A DNA stretch of 64,000 bases from Apostichopus japonicus (Eukaryota > Echinodermata > Holothuroidea > Aspidochirotida > Stichopodidae): positions 16,077,001-16,141,000 of the forward strand of contig NC_092568.1 in NCBI RefSeq assembly GCF_037975245.1, read 5' to 3'. Position numbers and translations under genes: made by a program. The notes beneath the pieces are model-generated. The model saw only the letters and a program-made list of their open reading frames with translations, did no database searches and had not been told where the DNA came from. Position 1 is the first letter of the stretch. The number at the start of each line of letters is the position of its first letter. Below are positions 1 through 12,135 of this stretch, piece by piece.

Positions 1-1350
1 TCCAAGTAAACCATTTATTACCTAGCTTTATCAAGTACCTTTTGAACAATGTCACACCCTGTCCTGAACAGTAACCCACTGTAATATATACAACTGCAGA
101 CCACACCCTGTCCTGAACAGTTACACATTGTAGTAGCAGCCAGTGGGGATGTCATTTCATGGTAACATAGCAACCAGAAATCCAGAGGCTTTGTGATTTC
201 CTACTATAGACTATTTCACCCTGTCCTAGCTGATTGAATGCTAACCTTGAGATAACTTGTATTGAAATGAAGAATGTGTTAATATTTCATGTAAAAAGTT
301 ATGTTTGTTAACCTTCATGTCATTCACAACATGTTGATTTCAGTAACACATGCTTCAAACTTCGTTAGAAGTTTTTCATATTTGTCATTGGTGGCAATCT
401 TAAAGCAGTATGTCATTCAGCCTGACATTAAAAACCATGTCGTACAGGACAATTTGTCAGCACTCTCTCAAATGGACACACTGTACAATATGATAGATAT
501 CCATACAATTTTCCAATTTCTGTACCAACGTTGCACCACAAGATAGTGATTCAACAGACAGAGGTAAGCTAAAGTCTCTAAAATGTGTAACCATGTGGGG
601 CAGAATACAAACGTACATGTATGCACAAGACATTCAAACACATGACAATTTGTTTTGAGTCTTAAAAATGGAGTAAGTTTTGTTTCTTCTTTTATAACTT
701 TCTGACAAGCAAACAACTACTTTTTTAAGTAACCACACAACTACTTTAAAACCTAGAATTTTATAGTGCAAACATTTCAAATGAAACTCATCCCATTCAT
801 GAAATCCTATATACACTATGATGCATTAGTCAATGTGGATATCAATCATTCATGAATGGAAATTGGTATTGACTTGAAATCTGGAATAAAAGTGCACAAA
901 TTAAGTACTGTCACACAACAATATTGTTGTGACTTTTAATATCACCTTGTTTACATTTGGTGCAATTTCAATATTAGGTTTGTAACAAATATGAGCATAC
1001 ATGCATGGACAAGTTGAAACAAACAAATTTAACATGAAACTGGTCCTAGTTTGGCTCTAATAGGCATTCATTGCAAGAGAACTAACCCCTGTGACCATCA
1101 ACAACTACCCAGGTGGTCGGATTTTCTTTCTTATGTTTACTGGAAGATAATAGATCTTTGTTTGTTTGTTCTTGCCATTTGAAATACTTGCCTGCTCTAT
1201 GCAACACAGCTACTTGCACCCCATTGTTATAAATACATGTTAGTTCACTTGAGTATGTGACCCCCTTCATAGTTTACCATACACCAGTGGGGCTATCAGA
1301 TCCTTCATGATCATTACATTAGATGTCTCACAATGTGTAAAAGTAAGTTG

Positions 1351-1391
1351 GCCTGATGTTTTGATCCTAGCAGAATCTTCTTCAGAGGCTG
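1351..1391 (-). ncRNA. Degraded hammerhead-like repeat, copy a
   Basis: On the minus strand the order is GCCT, CTGAAGA, a GATTC-TGCTA-GGATC hairpin, AAAAC, then ATCAGGC. It is the most decayed of five copies: box 2 reads AAAA instead of GAAA and helix II has a mismatch. The downstream flank (AACTTACTTTTACACAT) is shared with the other copies at 33.4, 44.1 and 60.1 kb. It is probably a remnant of a retroelement terminus and unlikely to be active. Confidence 0.45.
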
Positions 1392-3859
1392 AATGACAAG
1401 TAACAGTAACAGGAGGGACAAAAACACGCACAGAATACAGACAGGTTTATGAACATCTATGTCAAGGGATTAGTAGACAAGGGATGGAGAGAAGAAAGCA
1501 ACATGGGAAGAGGAGAGGTAGGAGATAAACAGTGGAGGGACAAAGAGAGGATTAAGATGTCTCACAGACGGATTAAGTTTTGTCTGGTGTTCCAATCGGG
1601 ATGACTGGATCGAAATGCATTTTGCCACAATTTTTCATCCTCTGACATTGTCAAATTGTATATATTCTAAGTTCATATATGCTGGACATGGTGAGTTGTC
1701 GGGTTCATAAACCTCTGATCACAAGTACATACATGTATACCACTGACATCTTAAAGTTTCCTTTTGCCTTTGCAAAAGTAAAAATGATAGTGAGACTAGA
1801 TCATGTTGAAATTTAGGTCAACACATTACAAGAACTTTAAGTAACACATTAACACAGACTAGCTCAGTGATTCCTTGACATGTATGTACATGAGAACATC
1901 TATGTAAAACATGCCTATAAGGTTTGACAATTGTTGAGTCAAAGTGATGTGCAGGTTCCTTGCACTATATATGTATGAGAACTTACAATATATCACATAT
2001 GAAGTTTATCCGAGCTGTGTTGTTAGGGTCATTCTGGCTACAAAGTAACAAGTTTATCAGACTACTAATAAGGTTCTTACAATCAGCTCACGCTCACCAA
2101 ACTGTAACTAGAGCATTGTGTTTTAATAGATGTAAATCCACATGTATGGAAAATGCTTTCAGAGAAGTTTACAATACTAGGGAAGTGCATATTATACATA
2201 TTATACATGTATATTATATTTATATTGTTTCAGTTTGAAGCAATCGTAAATGAACCGCTCACACCACCTATCCTAACCTTGCCAAAATAAATATCATTAG
2301 TACATGCACTACGAGTTTAGCATAATATTTAACCATAACAGACCATTGCTTATACACCTTATACATCCTTATTAAATTATTGAAACCTTTGAAGTTTTGG
2401 ATTGAAGCTCAAATAATGGAGTTTCTGAGTAAATCAACTTGAATATGATTGCCTATTATTTTAGCATTACATGTCAAGAGAGTAAATCTTCCATATCAAA
2501 TTGGGCAATAAAACACATCAAAACAGATTTCTAGACAGCTACACTTGTCCAATTTACTTCCTGTCTGAATCACACATCAATAATCAGTGAACACTTAAAT
2601 ATTCGTGGTCGATGTAATCCATTGTAAAGGGTATTGTCTGTTGGTAGAGCAACACAGGAATTCCTGGAGGGGTGAATAATAAACAAATCCTTTCACTGCC
2701 CTTCTTTATTCTTCTGCCTTTTTGACAAACATGACATTTGAATTCAGTAAGGGTAATGGCATCTGGTGGAAGGAAGGGTGATGCATCCCAGTACATTCCT
2801 ATCAGGTTAGCCTGACAGATAGGAATGTCATCAACTTATTCATTCCTCTCATGAATTCTTCCTTTCTCTCTAATTAGTTTGTAATGGAGACAATTGCTTG
2901 GTCATTTGGTTCATCTTACACAGGTCTCTGCTACTCAAAGGAATGACAGCACTTGAAATGACCATGAAGGATGTACAGTAGCTAATACTGTGTGCAGGAT
3001 ACACATGGCACATTGGCAGTACTTAGTATCACAGCTACGTTTAGTAACCTAACTGTACTGTACCTGTTATTACAGAGAGGTGCTCAAACAGCAATTCTGC
3101 ATAGCTGCAGTATATGGATTCTCTTGAAAAGTCAACTTTGTAGCTAAAATATTCATCAGGACTGACCAATTATACAGTGGCCATGTTAATTTGCATATAC
3201 TCAAAGTTCTCTCAAATTGTGAAACTCTTGACAGATCATCATCATATAAAATATCCCTGTAGATGTTTACAGTTTTTCTATGTGATATTCTTACATAATT
3301 TACGTATATGATTGACCATTGATACCCTTCACTGGCTTTTGTTTTCCTCTTCAATTTAGGACCTTCAAATAAGTGGTTCTACTGTACAGGACAAAATGAC
3401 ACACAGGTGCTGGACCCCAGCATTCTTTAGAAGCACCTGTTATCCCCATAATACAATCACTGTCTTTAACTACATGTCTTTCTTCCATTACATAACTATA
3501 TTTGTCCACCATTCCTGATGTCCTACAGCTAACATTTCACACAGAAGGCTTCAGGTTTCTTTGCCTTAAAGGATATATGGAATCACATGATTGATAGAGC
3601 AACTGAGGAAAATGCATCCTAAAGTCAAGTACAAGAACAGAAAACAATTCCAGATAGCTTGACCATTGCAGAGGTAATACCCTTCTCAAAGTTGATGACA
3701 GCATGGTCATTTGTGGAAATGGAACATCCTCACACCTATTTAATTGAGCAACTTAGGTCATATCCTATGACAATTATTGACATAAAAAAGCCATTCTTCA
3801 CAAATATGGTGCTCAATATTAAAACAATGATCTGAGGGTCAATTTGGAGTTAGGCTTTA

Positions 3860-4240
3860 AATCTGTCATATATATTATTTCTTGACAGAAAACAAGGTGC
3901 ATCAATTTACTACATATGGACTTCATCCAAATTCTATTCTGGGAGTTAACTGTTTACAAGCTTTTAGGACTTTGACCAATTGATGTTGACCTCAAATGGC
4001 CTTCGACCTCCACAGAAAACAATGAATTTCTTTTACTCAATACAGTGCATCCACAAAACAAATATGAAGTCTATCTTTACCGCTCTAGAGTTATCATGTT
4101 TATAAGGTTATCAGACTTGGAACTCTGTTGACCTCAAATGACCTTTGACAACCACACAAAACAACAGGGTTTTTCGACTCCATAAGGTGCATCCACTTAC
4201 CAATATAAGAAGTTCACCCGCCATATAATTGTTTTGTTAT
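3860..4240. repeat. Dispersed repeat rich in TGACCT half-sites
   Basis: Two internally similar blocks (near 3960-4060 and 4080-4200) both read 'TTGACCTCAAATG(A/G)CCTT(T/C)GAC' followed by a CACA(G)AAAACAA stretch. A related, more diverged copy lies at 54.2-55.2 kb with the same order of sentences. At 4129-4144 two TGACCT words are separated by 4 bases, which is a DR4 nuclear-receptor-type spacing on the minus strand. The repeat class is not identified. Confidence 0.55.
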
Positions 4241-4368
4241 TATGTTTACAAGCCAAGGCATCAAGGCACAAATACATAGGCACCCACATAAATACATCCA
4301 TACGCTATTACCATCGCAAAGATTCCCTTTCCCTTTGTCAAGGAATCAAGGAAGGAAAGACTTCTTAC

Positions 4369-4531
4369 CAAGTTCTTCCACCAGCTTAAGCATAACACCT
4401 CCAATATGCTGGTCTCCAGTCACTCTAAGGGTCTTCTTGATGTCGAGATCTGTCACATGAATGTTCAGCTCCCAGGATCCATCCGCATACTTGCCATCAG
4501 GCAACTTAAACATATGAGGATCTCTCTCCAT
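4369..4531 (-). CDS. FERMT: Kindlin (FERMT family), first recognisable coding exon, F0 domain start
   Basis: Kindlins bind integrin beta tails and, with talin, activate integrins at focal adhesions. The exon encodes 54 codons plus one base: [20 protein letters not shown], then ELNIHVTDL...[21 protein letters not shown]. The blocks PDGxYADGxWEL, VHVTDL-like, LRVTG and [11 protein letters not shown] are the N-terminal signature of the kindlin F0 (ubiquitin-like) domain and match in order and spacing. The start is the ATG at 4531; the codon two upstream in frame is GTG, not ATG. The exon ends at 4369 with CTTG|GTAAGAAG, a good donor, phase 1. The remaining ~600 residues (F1, F2 with PH insert, F3) are not in the window. 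A 5' UTR exon may lie at higher coordinates, possibly near the promoter-like site at 9.9 kb, but I cannot show this. Confidence 0.9.
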
Positions 4532-6223
4532 TTTCACGTATTTCCAATTATTCCTTGCAATATATATTTGTTAACCTCTCAACAAGTCTGCATGTCTAAA
4601 AGTAGCTCAATGTTTGCGTGTGCACTAAGCGTCCTTCGATCATCTACTGTGCAGAATCCTGTGTGGTTACTTTTACACTGTCATTAAAATCTTCACCATA
4701 AACCCGAACGCACCAGAAGGAAGGATGTTACCCAAACAGCAACGGAAGCAAGCGTGCTGAAGGAAAAGAAACAAGAGATTGGAAAATGGTTAGCATACAT
4801 GACTAGGTCATCTTAAGTTACACCTCCCAATCCTGAAGGGAAATATCTCATTTACCCGATTCAGAATACTACTGTACAGGCATATACGGTACTAACAGAC
4901 TGCTCTCTTCGTGTATAAAGACAACCCTAAGGCACGTTTCACTGCACTTTGGCATCTTTTCAAACTAATGTTTTATAAAAAACTTAATATCAAAAGTTGA
5001 AATATATATTTTATCAACTAGATGTCACTGCAAATAATCACCTAAAATGAAAGCAATTGAAAGTTAAAACTTCATTTAAATCAGTAATCTACTTTCATTT
5101 TCAATTGTTCCAGTCATCAATTAAAGATTATTTCACAAGGATAATTTATCCAGTATCGCATGGCAAAAATGCTATGAAAGATCAGCACATTGCTAAAGAA
5201 GTGCAGAGATGTATCGCACGAACCATAGTTTAGTACTTCAAAACCACTACACAATATTGGAACTCAAATTATTTCCTCATTTCAATTAGAACCCAAACAT
5301 GCAAACTATTAACAAGTATCGATTAAGAATGTTCTGCACAGTGTTATCAAAATAATCATTGAAAGTTCCTTGAATTACTTGTACATTCACTACCCTGATG
5401 ACTTAGTAAACAAAGACCAAATGACCAAATTCCAATGACCAAAGTTCAATGACCAAATTCCAATGACCAAGGTCTCAACAGACACATTGATAATCCTCTC
5501 CCAAAAAAGGGAGCCTCACAATATTATGTTCAATGTGAAAAGCGTAATATCCTGTTACATGGATTGATCACAATTGTCGGTAGTTTTCTTTTAGCGAGTT
5601 GCACTAGTAATTACTACTGTTACTCACATTGTGCAACGTGTTGTCATAAATTAATCAGTCCCTCAATAAGTAAACCATTCATACATGGCTTTGTTAGTAC
5701 TGTTATATATATATTTTCCCCCTTGTTTAGACTAATTTACAAGTAATTGTTGAAACTATAAACATTTCACCTTGTCTTTATGCAGTTGACAAATTTGCAG
5801 ATAATTGATGACAGATAAAGTTTAAATACTTTTGCCCAAATACAAACAGTGGTTTTATTTCCCAACCTACACATACAGTAGCTAGGCTACATGCATCAAA
5901 ACATCATCAAAACAAACCTACCATTCACAAACAGACAATAATTCTTTGAATATAAGATGAATCATACCAACAACAAAATGTTCCTACAGTAATTTTGTTT
6001 TCAACTTTGATGTTTACCATTGTCTACTGTGAGCCGAGGTAATAGATCATACCCTCCTTACCCACACAGCCCAGTGCTTGTTTATCTGTAGTTCTATTCT
6101 CTCCACATGTTAAGTTAAAACTATGCTTCTTCTTTTTCCTGTCATTTTATACACCAGGAAGTGGTAGCTAACCCAAACGGAAATCATTCCTAAAATTTAA
6201 GACCAATTGTTCCTTCCGTTCAG
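4532..6223. other. Non-coding stretch upstream of kindlin exon
   Basis: No exon is convincing. The interval holds a short imperfect tandem repeat near 5405-5475 built from 'AATGACCAAATTCC'-like words and otherwise plain AT-rich sequence. Part of it next to 4532 should be kindlin 5' UTR or intron. Confidence 0.4.
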
Positions 6224-6325
6224 GATCACCTCTGCTTTCAAGGAGGGTGATTTTGCTACACCAACTATCAACACCATCGCTAACGATCCAGAACTACAAA
6301 TGATTATAGAGTGTAGGCGATTAAG
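6224..6325 (+). CDS. Candidate internal exon of an unidentified plus-strand gene
   Basis: A pyrimidine-rich tract and CAG end at 6223, followed by 102 bases open in one frame (one base, 33 codons, two bases), then AG|GTGAGTG at 6326. The peptide is ITSAFKEGDFATPTINTIAN, then DPELQMIIECRRLR, which has the composition of a real soluble helical segment. I do not recognise the family. No partner exon was found on this strand within the window, and it lies close to the kindlin exon on the opposite strand, so a chance open frame cannot be excluded. Confidence 0.4.
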
Positions 6326-9300
6326 GTGAGTGTCATTTAGCTCTGTGTGCAAAAAGTTCAACCTCAAAAGTACTTAGTTAAACAAATATCACCCAGATGG
6401 CAATTTGCAAGCTGCATAAAGGTTACTTGAATGTAAGATTGACTGCAACATACAATCCCTGTTTTGTTAATTTAGATTTCAACAAGATGATTAGGCTACT
6501 GCACACTGTCAAGCAGCTTATTCTTTCATTTACTTAAAAATCTTCTTTGTAACTCAGATGAATTAACTTTAATATTGGGTGAAAAGACCATCTTTAAGCT
6601 CATTCTATACACTTTGAGAGCATGGAAAAGTAGCATTCATAACTGCAGTTACAGTATATACCTGCTTTCAGTGGTATAGCCAGAGGGAGGGGGAGAGGCG
6701 AGGGAGAGGGGGAAGGAGGACGCAAAGTGAAGAAGAGAACTCTGAACAAGTCAAGTTTGATTCAATGATTGACGCTTTAGTCACAGTTCTGAGCACGGTA
6801 TCGAACCTGATTGATGCCTTTACATGATGACACACAGCCTTTACATTTGGGTCAATAAACAGTACAGTAATGTCACTGGCAAAAAAACATAGGTACAACA
6901 ATCGTTTTCGTTTGTCGTTCAAGAAAGGCCTCTCATAGTACACTACAGGCATTGGCAATTATTCACAAAAGCCAACAAGCGGCCTCATAGAGCAAGTCCG
7001 GTTGCTGAGTTAAACATGTGACGTGTGACATTCCAAGACTATGAGTTGCATCCGCATAACCTACTCTAAAATCTTCCAGAAACAATGAGTAAAGTTAGCC
7101 ATTAATAAGAATAGAAGCATATGCAAATATTGGTAATATTATGTTTGTCTTGGAGTTTGCATTGAGCTTCGCTTGTTGCATTGGACATCTTTGGCATTTA
7201 GCTTCAGAGAAGTTTGTTTGTGTACATAGCTGATTAAATTAATAGAGGAAGAATAAATCCTGCTTCTACCTTAAACTGATTATTTTCTTGCTCCGTCCCC
7301 ATATCCACATTTACTTTCCTTTTGGAGATCCGAGACGTAACGGAACAGTAAGAAAGAGACAAACACATGTACCAATACACACAATTGAAGTTGTATTATA
7401 CACAAATGCAATCAAAATGATGGAAATGACAGAACCAGTTTGCAGTTGAGCCCCCGTATCGAGACAGACGTTTCTAAAAGCGGACAGGTCACCTCTCCCC
7501 AGATTGTACATCAGCCAAATTTTGTGCGACCATGTCCCATTCTAACAGTCTCTGGCTAGTAGCCTGAATCTAAACAGTACTGAATATAAATGGTACCATA
7601 CTTTAATAATATCATAAAAATTATGCATCTGGACTGCAATCGATTTGAATTCGGTTATATAGCTTTTGCTAAATGCTGCTTTAACAAGTTCCATATTATT
7701 ACTACAAAAACAATCAAAACAGGAAACCAAGTCACGAAACCTCCGTGCAAAATGGGTCCGAATGGCTGAAAAAAACTGGCAGTATTAGAACTGCAAAAAT
7801 TGTACTTGATGTTCCTAAACAAAAACATGTTTAATTACTGTAACAGGCTAGACGCTATTGACTATCTTCATTTGCATGAATGAAATTAAACATTTGGCAT
7901 ACATCTATCTTTTTATGACATAAGTAATGAATCAATATACATGCACTATGGCAGCTTTGTTCTAAACGTGTCCGAATATATTCATTTACCTTGTCATATA
8001 TTTACTTTGATCAGTTTTTTCTTTTTCTTCATTAGAAATTTACAATTTTACCACACTCATGCCTTTATCGCCACATGCTCTATGCCTGTTTCATAGGAAA
8101 CATACGTTAAGGATCATCTACCTAGTCATACATGTAGTTTAATCCTTTTTCGTACAAAATTGTCCACCTACATCATGTAGTCAACACATGCTCTATGGCA
8201 GTTTCGTACAAAATGTACATTAACGATCCATTCCTTTCTTACACATTTATTTTGAATAACTTTGTACGAATTGTATACAGTTGCAATGTAGTATTTTCAT
8301 GTATTAATCAATGCATGCTCCATGCCAGTTAACTACGAAATGTACAAAGGGTATTATTTTCCTGATCAAAGGCTACATGTATGTGTTTTGAATAACAATC
8401 GTAAGAAATGCATGCATTTTTCTATTTCAACTATCTATCAATGGAAGCTCCATGCCAGTTTCATACAAAACATGTACACATAAACCATTACTTACCTTGA
8501 CATTCATGAATTTCATAATGTTTCGTACGCAACTGCATTGAGCACGCATTGACTAACATGCGGACAATGTATATACTGTAGTTTGTATGAAAATCATAAA
8601 AGTACATGTATGTATGACAATGTAAATGATTGTTTGACTAAATGACGGAGGCAACAAATGTGTATATTCCGTATGAATGAAAGGATTAAAATATACATTT
8701 AGGGCAAGGTAAATGATCGTTATGCTAATACTAGACGGCGGCAGCAAATGAGCATGTGTCACTTTGAAAATATATGTTGAAACAAATGTTCAAATAGTAC
8801 ATAAATTATGACAGTTAACTTATATTGTAGCTATACATGTCTCAAATTGATGCTTTTCAAGCATTACATGATGGATTCTACTGGCATTCGTAGTTTATAT
8901 TACTTCATGAATGTATTTAACTATTATGCCTATGGCTTCGTGTATTAGTTCTTAACTACATGCATCCTTACTTCACACAGATATCTTTGTACATCTCTTC
9001 ACAATCGTACAGCACATCTGCACACAACACAAGAGATGCTTGTCTTTTTGCTCCAAACTTTTCTTTGATATCTAAATATCGATTAAACTAGCTTGGTGTC
9101 AGCACTCCGTGTGTACATCATACATGTTTGGGGTGTACGATACCGTAAGATTACCAAAATTAGCTCTATAATTCCGCTAATTGGGTGGAATAATGCAAGA
9201 AAGTAGATTAAGATATATACAAGATGCTCCTCTTAAAGTTCTGTACATTAATAATTGCAATTGAATAAAATAATTTCAACTACCGTACTACAACTACTAA

Positions 9301-9859
9301 AAGTATAGTATCAGTGCGGCTACATATGTATAGCACTAGGCCTAGGCCCCTATGCGCATTTAGGGAACACGCGAAATTACGGTATTCTACCAAAAGCAAT
9401 TAGAAGTAGTAGTAGTAATGTATACTAGTTGTAGGGCTTATCCAACGTTTTACAGTTAAACCGATGATAACTTGGATGAAATACGTACCAAGTAAATGAC
9501 CTCTCAACTTAGTTTCGTTTGGTAATTCAATTTCTCGCATACAATATTAATCCAGTAATGTCACAAATGTTGTCACATAGTATGTGGTGTAACACAGGTG
9601 TTTCGGAACGGAATTGCTCTACGGAAATACGGGCCTAACGTGAGGTCAAGCTAAATGCTAATGGTTGTCTCCACTACCTACAGCACACCCATTATCTATA
9701 CGTACGTACGTACTCGTTGTAGTTGTCGCAGTATTGTACCCCGTACCTGTCTAGCTAGCTGTATAGACGTTTGACGTGTATCCTTTTATGGTTATGGACG
9801 AGCCTGTACTGTAGGTAAATAGTACATGGCTAATTATTGGACACTTTTGTAGCTTCAAG
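6326..9859. other. Non-coding stretch, nothing assigned
   Basis: AT-rich DNA with frequent ACATGTA and TGTATA words. Around 8040-8530 several weakly similar phrases recur ('CATGCTC(T/C)ATG(C/G)C(C/A)GTTTCGTACAAAA', spaced roughly 130-150 bases), suggesting an old, diverged tandem repeat. No coding region, RNA gene or intact mobile element was seen. Confidence 0.4.
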
Positions 9860-9947
9860 CAAGCGAGAACCAATCAGTTAGTTCGAGGAGTGCCGAAACC
9901 GCCAATACGATGGCGGTAGACTGCAAAGGCTATCAAGTGCTTGAAGG
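9860..9947. promoter_or_regulatory. Promoter-like site with two CCAAT boxes and an ATGGCGG palindrome
   Basis: A CCAAT box (AACCAATCAG) occurs at 9868-9877 and another CCAAT at 9902-9906. They flank a 7+7 inverted repeat, ACCGCCA-atacg-style spacer-TGGCGGT, at 9898-9917. The right arm contains GATGGCGG, the core of a YY1-type site. On the plus strand the ATG at 9910 opens 12 codons (MAVDCKGYQVLE) before G|GTATCA, a possible donor at 9947, so this could be a first exon. It could equally be the 5' end of the kindlin transcript on the minus strand, or a bidirectional promoter. All of this is inference from motifs. Confidence 0.35.
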
Positions 9948-10631
9948 TATCATAGCGTGATAATTATTTACCCTAGTTTTCCTTTCTCGATTCACAGTGT
10001 GGACAAATAGAAATAAATCCACTAAAGATACAATTGACAACTATCATTTTAAAGTCATAAAGAAAATATACCCCGGATAAAGAAATTTCCTGTTAATAGT
10101 CTTACCGACATCAATACCGGAAGAAATCATTATAACTGCACCCCCTATCCTGCCAAAAAACTTATTATGTTAAAATCGATGATATCGGCTTCTGCGCAGA
10201 ACGTCAAATTATTCAACGCAAATAGGATCTGCTTCTATTTTTCTCGGTATATTTGTCACTATTTGAAGCTGATATCGATGTCCTCATCTATGCTGACATG
10301 ATCAACCTCCGTAAATATCTAGTAAACACACCCTTACCAAATCTTTGACCCAGCAATTTGGGGCACCAACATTTTTATGAAGGACACAATGCCTGCACAA
10401 TACACAATTGCTATCGGGTAACCAGGTAACTTTTTGAAGTTCTTGTAAACATGATGGTGGGGTAGGTGAAAGGCACTTTAGTTTGCACCGACGGGAGGGT
10501 ACGCTCCACCCAAATCCCGCATAAAGGCCTGTGTAAGGTCTTCTTTCCTCCAGCTCGGACAAAGAGGGAAAGGAAACTCTGAGCTTGGGTGTCTAGAGGG
10601 GTTGTGACTAAAACACCGGTCGGGTTATATG
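9947..10631. other. Non-coding stretch before the transposon island
   Basis: No recognised coding signal. A minus-strand open frame at 10302-10562 contains several cysteines but matches no family I know, and it lacks supporting splice sites. Confidence 0.35.
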
Positions 10632-11029
10632 CCTAGGTGTAGGAGCCCAATTTCGGATTTGGGTGGGGGGGGGGGGGGGCTGTAACGACTTGCCCGAAAA
10701 ATATAATCAAAATTTTTCGCGCGCTCGCGTTAAGCATGTGTTAATGTGCAAATCATATAGGCATGCTTCGGTTATTACATCGCATGCCAATTACATACAT
10801 TCATTTGCCGTGTTATTACGTACCCTTCCATATTGGTTATAATTATTGGGGGAAGTCGTTGCAATATTAACTTGATAACAATAATATCAGTTTAACCATT
10901 AAGAAACACATTGCAAATTATTTTTCTTTCAGTAGGTGCCCGAAAAATTATCAGCATATTGCCCGAATTTGCACAAACATTTTTGGTTGGGGGCTGCAGC
11001 CCCCCCCCCCCCCGCCTCCTACGCCTATG
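10632..11029 (+). mobile_element. Y-family hAT-like non-autonomous element, copy 1 (398 bp)
   Basis: It begins CCTAGGTGTAGGAGCC and ends CCGCCTCCTACGCCTATG, imperfect inverted ends of the same family as the copies at 14191, 16797 and 46598. Inside, from left to right, are a G tract, CTGTAACGACTTGCCCGAAAAATAT, a CGCGCGCTCGCG palindromic segment, the phrase TTTCAGTAGGTGCCCGAAAAATT, and a C tract beginning GGGGCTGCAGCCCC. No target-site duplication is visible for this copy. It has no coding capacity. Confidence 0.7.
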
Positions 11030-11483
11030 TGCCTACTACATCTGGGAAACTGCCCTGCCATCGGGGAGTGTTTTGTATCGGGTACAGAAGATCGCTTCCC
11101 CGTGGGATGTTATTTTGCCAGTTCTGGGGCGGTAGTTCCAGTGGAACCACTGATTCCAAGGCTTACAAACCAGTCTCCCCCATTTATGTATGTTATTTCT
11201 TACCAATCCGGATTTCCCAACCTGATAGAGTTCGGTCAAGAAACCAAATTCTGAAAGGAGAGGGGCAGTCCGTAACTTCCACATGTCGAACCCCAACTAT
11301 ACAGAATACCTTGTACGATGTATGATGTTTAATCTACCACGTGACTAGTAACAGTATTATGCAAGCCCACCCCAGGATTATGTATGTTATAATATGTTTG
11401 TCACGTAAATAATGAGATGTAAACTTTGATCTCTACTGGCTGGATAATTTTCTACAGCAATACATATGTTGAAGGTCTATACT

Positions 11484-12135
11484 CAGGGGCGTATCCAGGA
11501 TTTTCTAACCCGGGGGCGCGAATTACTATGTAAGCGGAGCGCCACCATCGGTTGGCGCGGAGCGTACAAGAAAATTTCTGGTTTTGATACCCCCAGATCA
11601 CCGGAAATGACACTTCTCGGGCTTGAAAATGATCAACTAGATGTACACTTTTGCCTGAGAACCAAGTATTTACCAATAGTTTTTTTTCCCCATCCATAAC
11701 CTTTTTGAAGATTGTCACCAGTCACACATCATATTCGACCTCATTGCATGCCCTGTGGATCATTCATTGCTTTTGTAAGTGATTCTACGTCACGGCCCAC
11801 AATATCCGAAAGCCCCACTTTTCAAGGTTTTAAGCCCATTATTTGTTCAGAATTTGAAAATTCACATTTCTCGTGAATAAAATCACTTCAAAAGATACCC
11901 ATAATGTTGCACAAAATTCAATCTATGGACAATTAATATAGAAAAACCTCCTTCAACCCCTAACAGACAGGTCAAAATTGCACTAGTAGAGGGAAGTATG
12001 ATGAAGAATGTTGGTCAGGAAATTTTCGAAAATTCAGACACAAATCATTTATTGGTGTAGAAATATTAAAACCTCTTTTTAACGGCTATTGTAAAACTTC
12101 GTTGAAGGAAATGAAAAATACCAGATATTTCCGAC
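11484..12135 (+). mobile_element. X-family element, copy 1 (CAGGGGCGTATCC end)
   Basis: The left end is CAGGGGCGTATCCAGGATTTT. The next 50 bases carry the GCGGAGCGCCACC...GGTTGGCGCGGAGCG hairpin module. The sequence then runs in parallel with the reverse complement of 21111-20702 and, beyond an insertion, of 17499-17237. This makes it the empty-site reference for the hAT insertion at 17500-20701. The right boundary is uncertain; homology fades near 12135 where GGTTTCTTCCGG-type inverted repeats begin. It has no coding capacity. Confidence 0.65.

Larger units (their letters stand above)
1..4368. other. Left flank, probably kindlin intron 3' of its first coding exon
   Basis: The kindlin exon at 4369-4531 ends in a splice donor, so this stretch should be its downstream intron on the minus strand. 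I looked on the minus strand for the next kindlin segment (the Trp-rich part of F0/F1) and did not see it, so the next exon probably lies outside the window. Besides AT-rich single-copy-looking DNA it holds a degraded hammerhead-like repeat near 1351-1390 and part of a dispersed repeat near 3860-4240. No other exon is convincing here. Confidence 0.5.
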
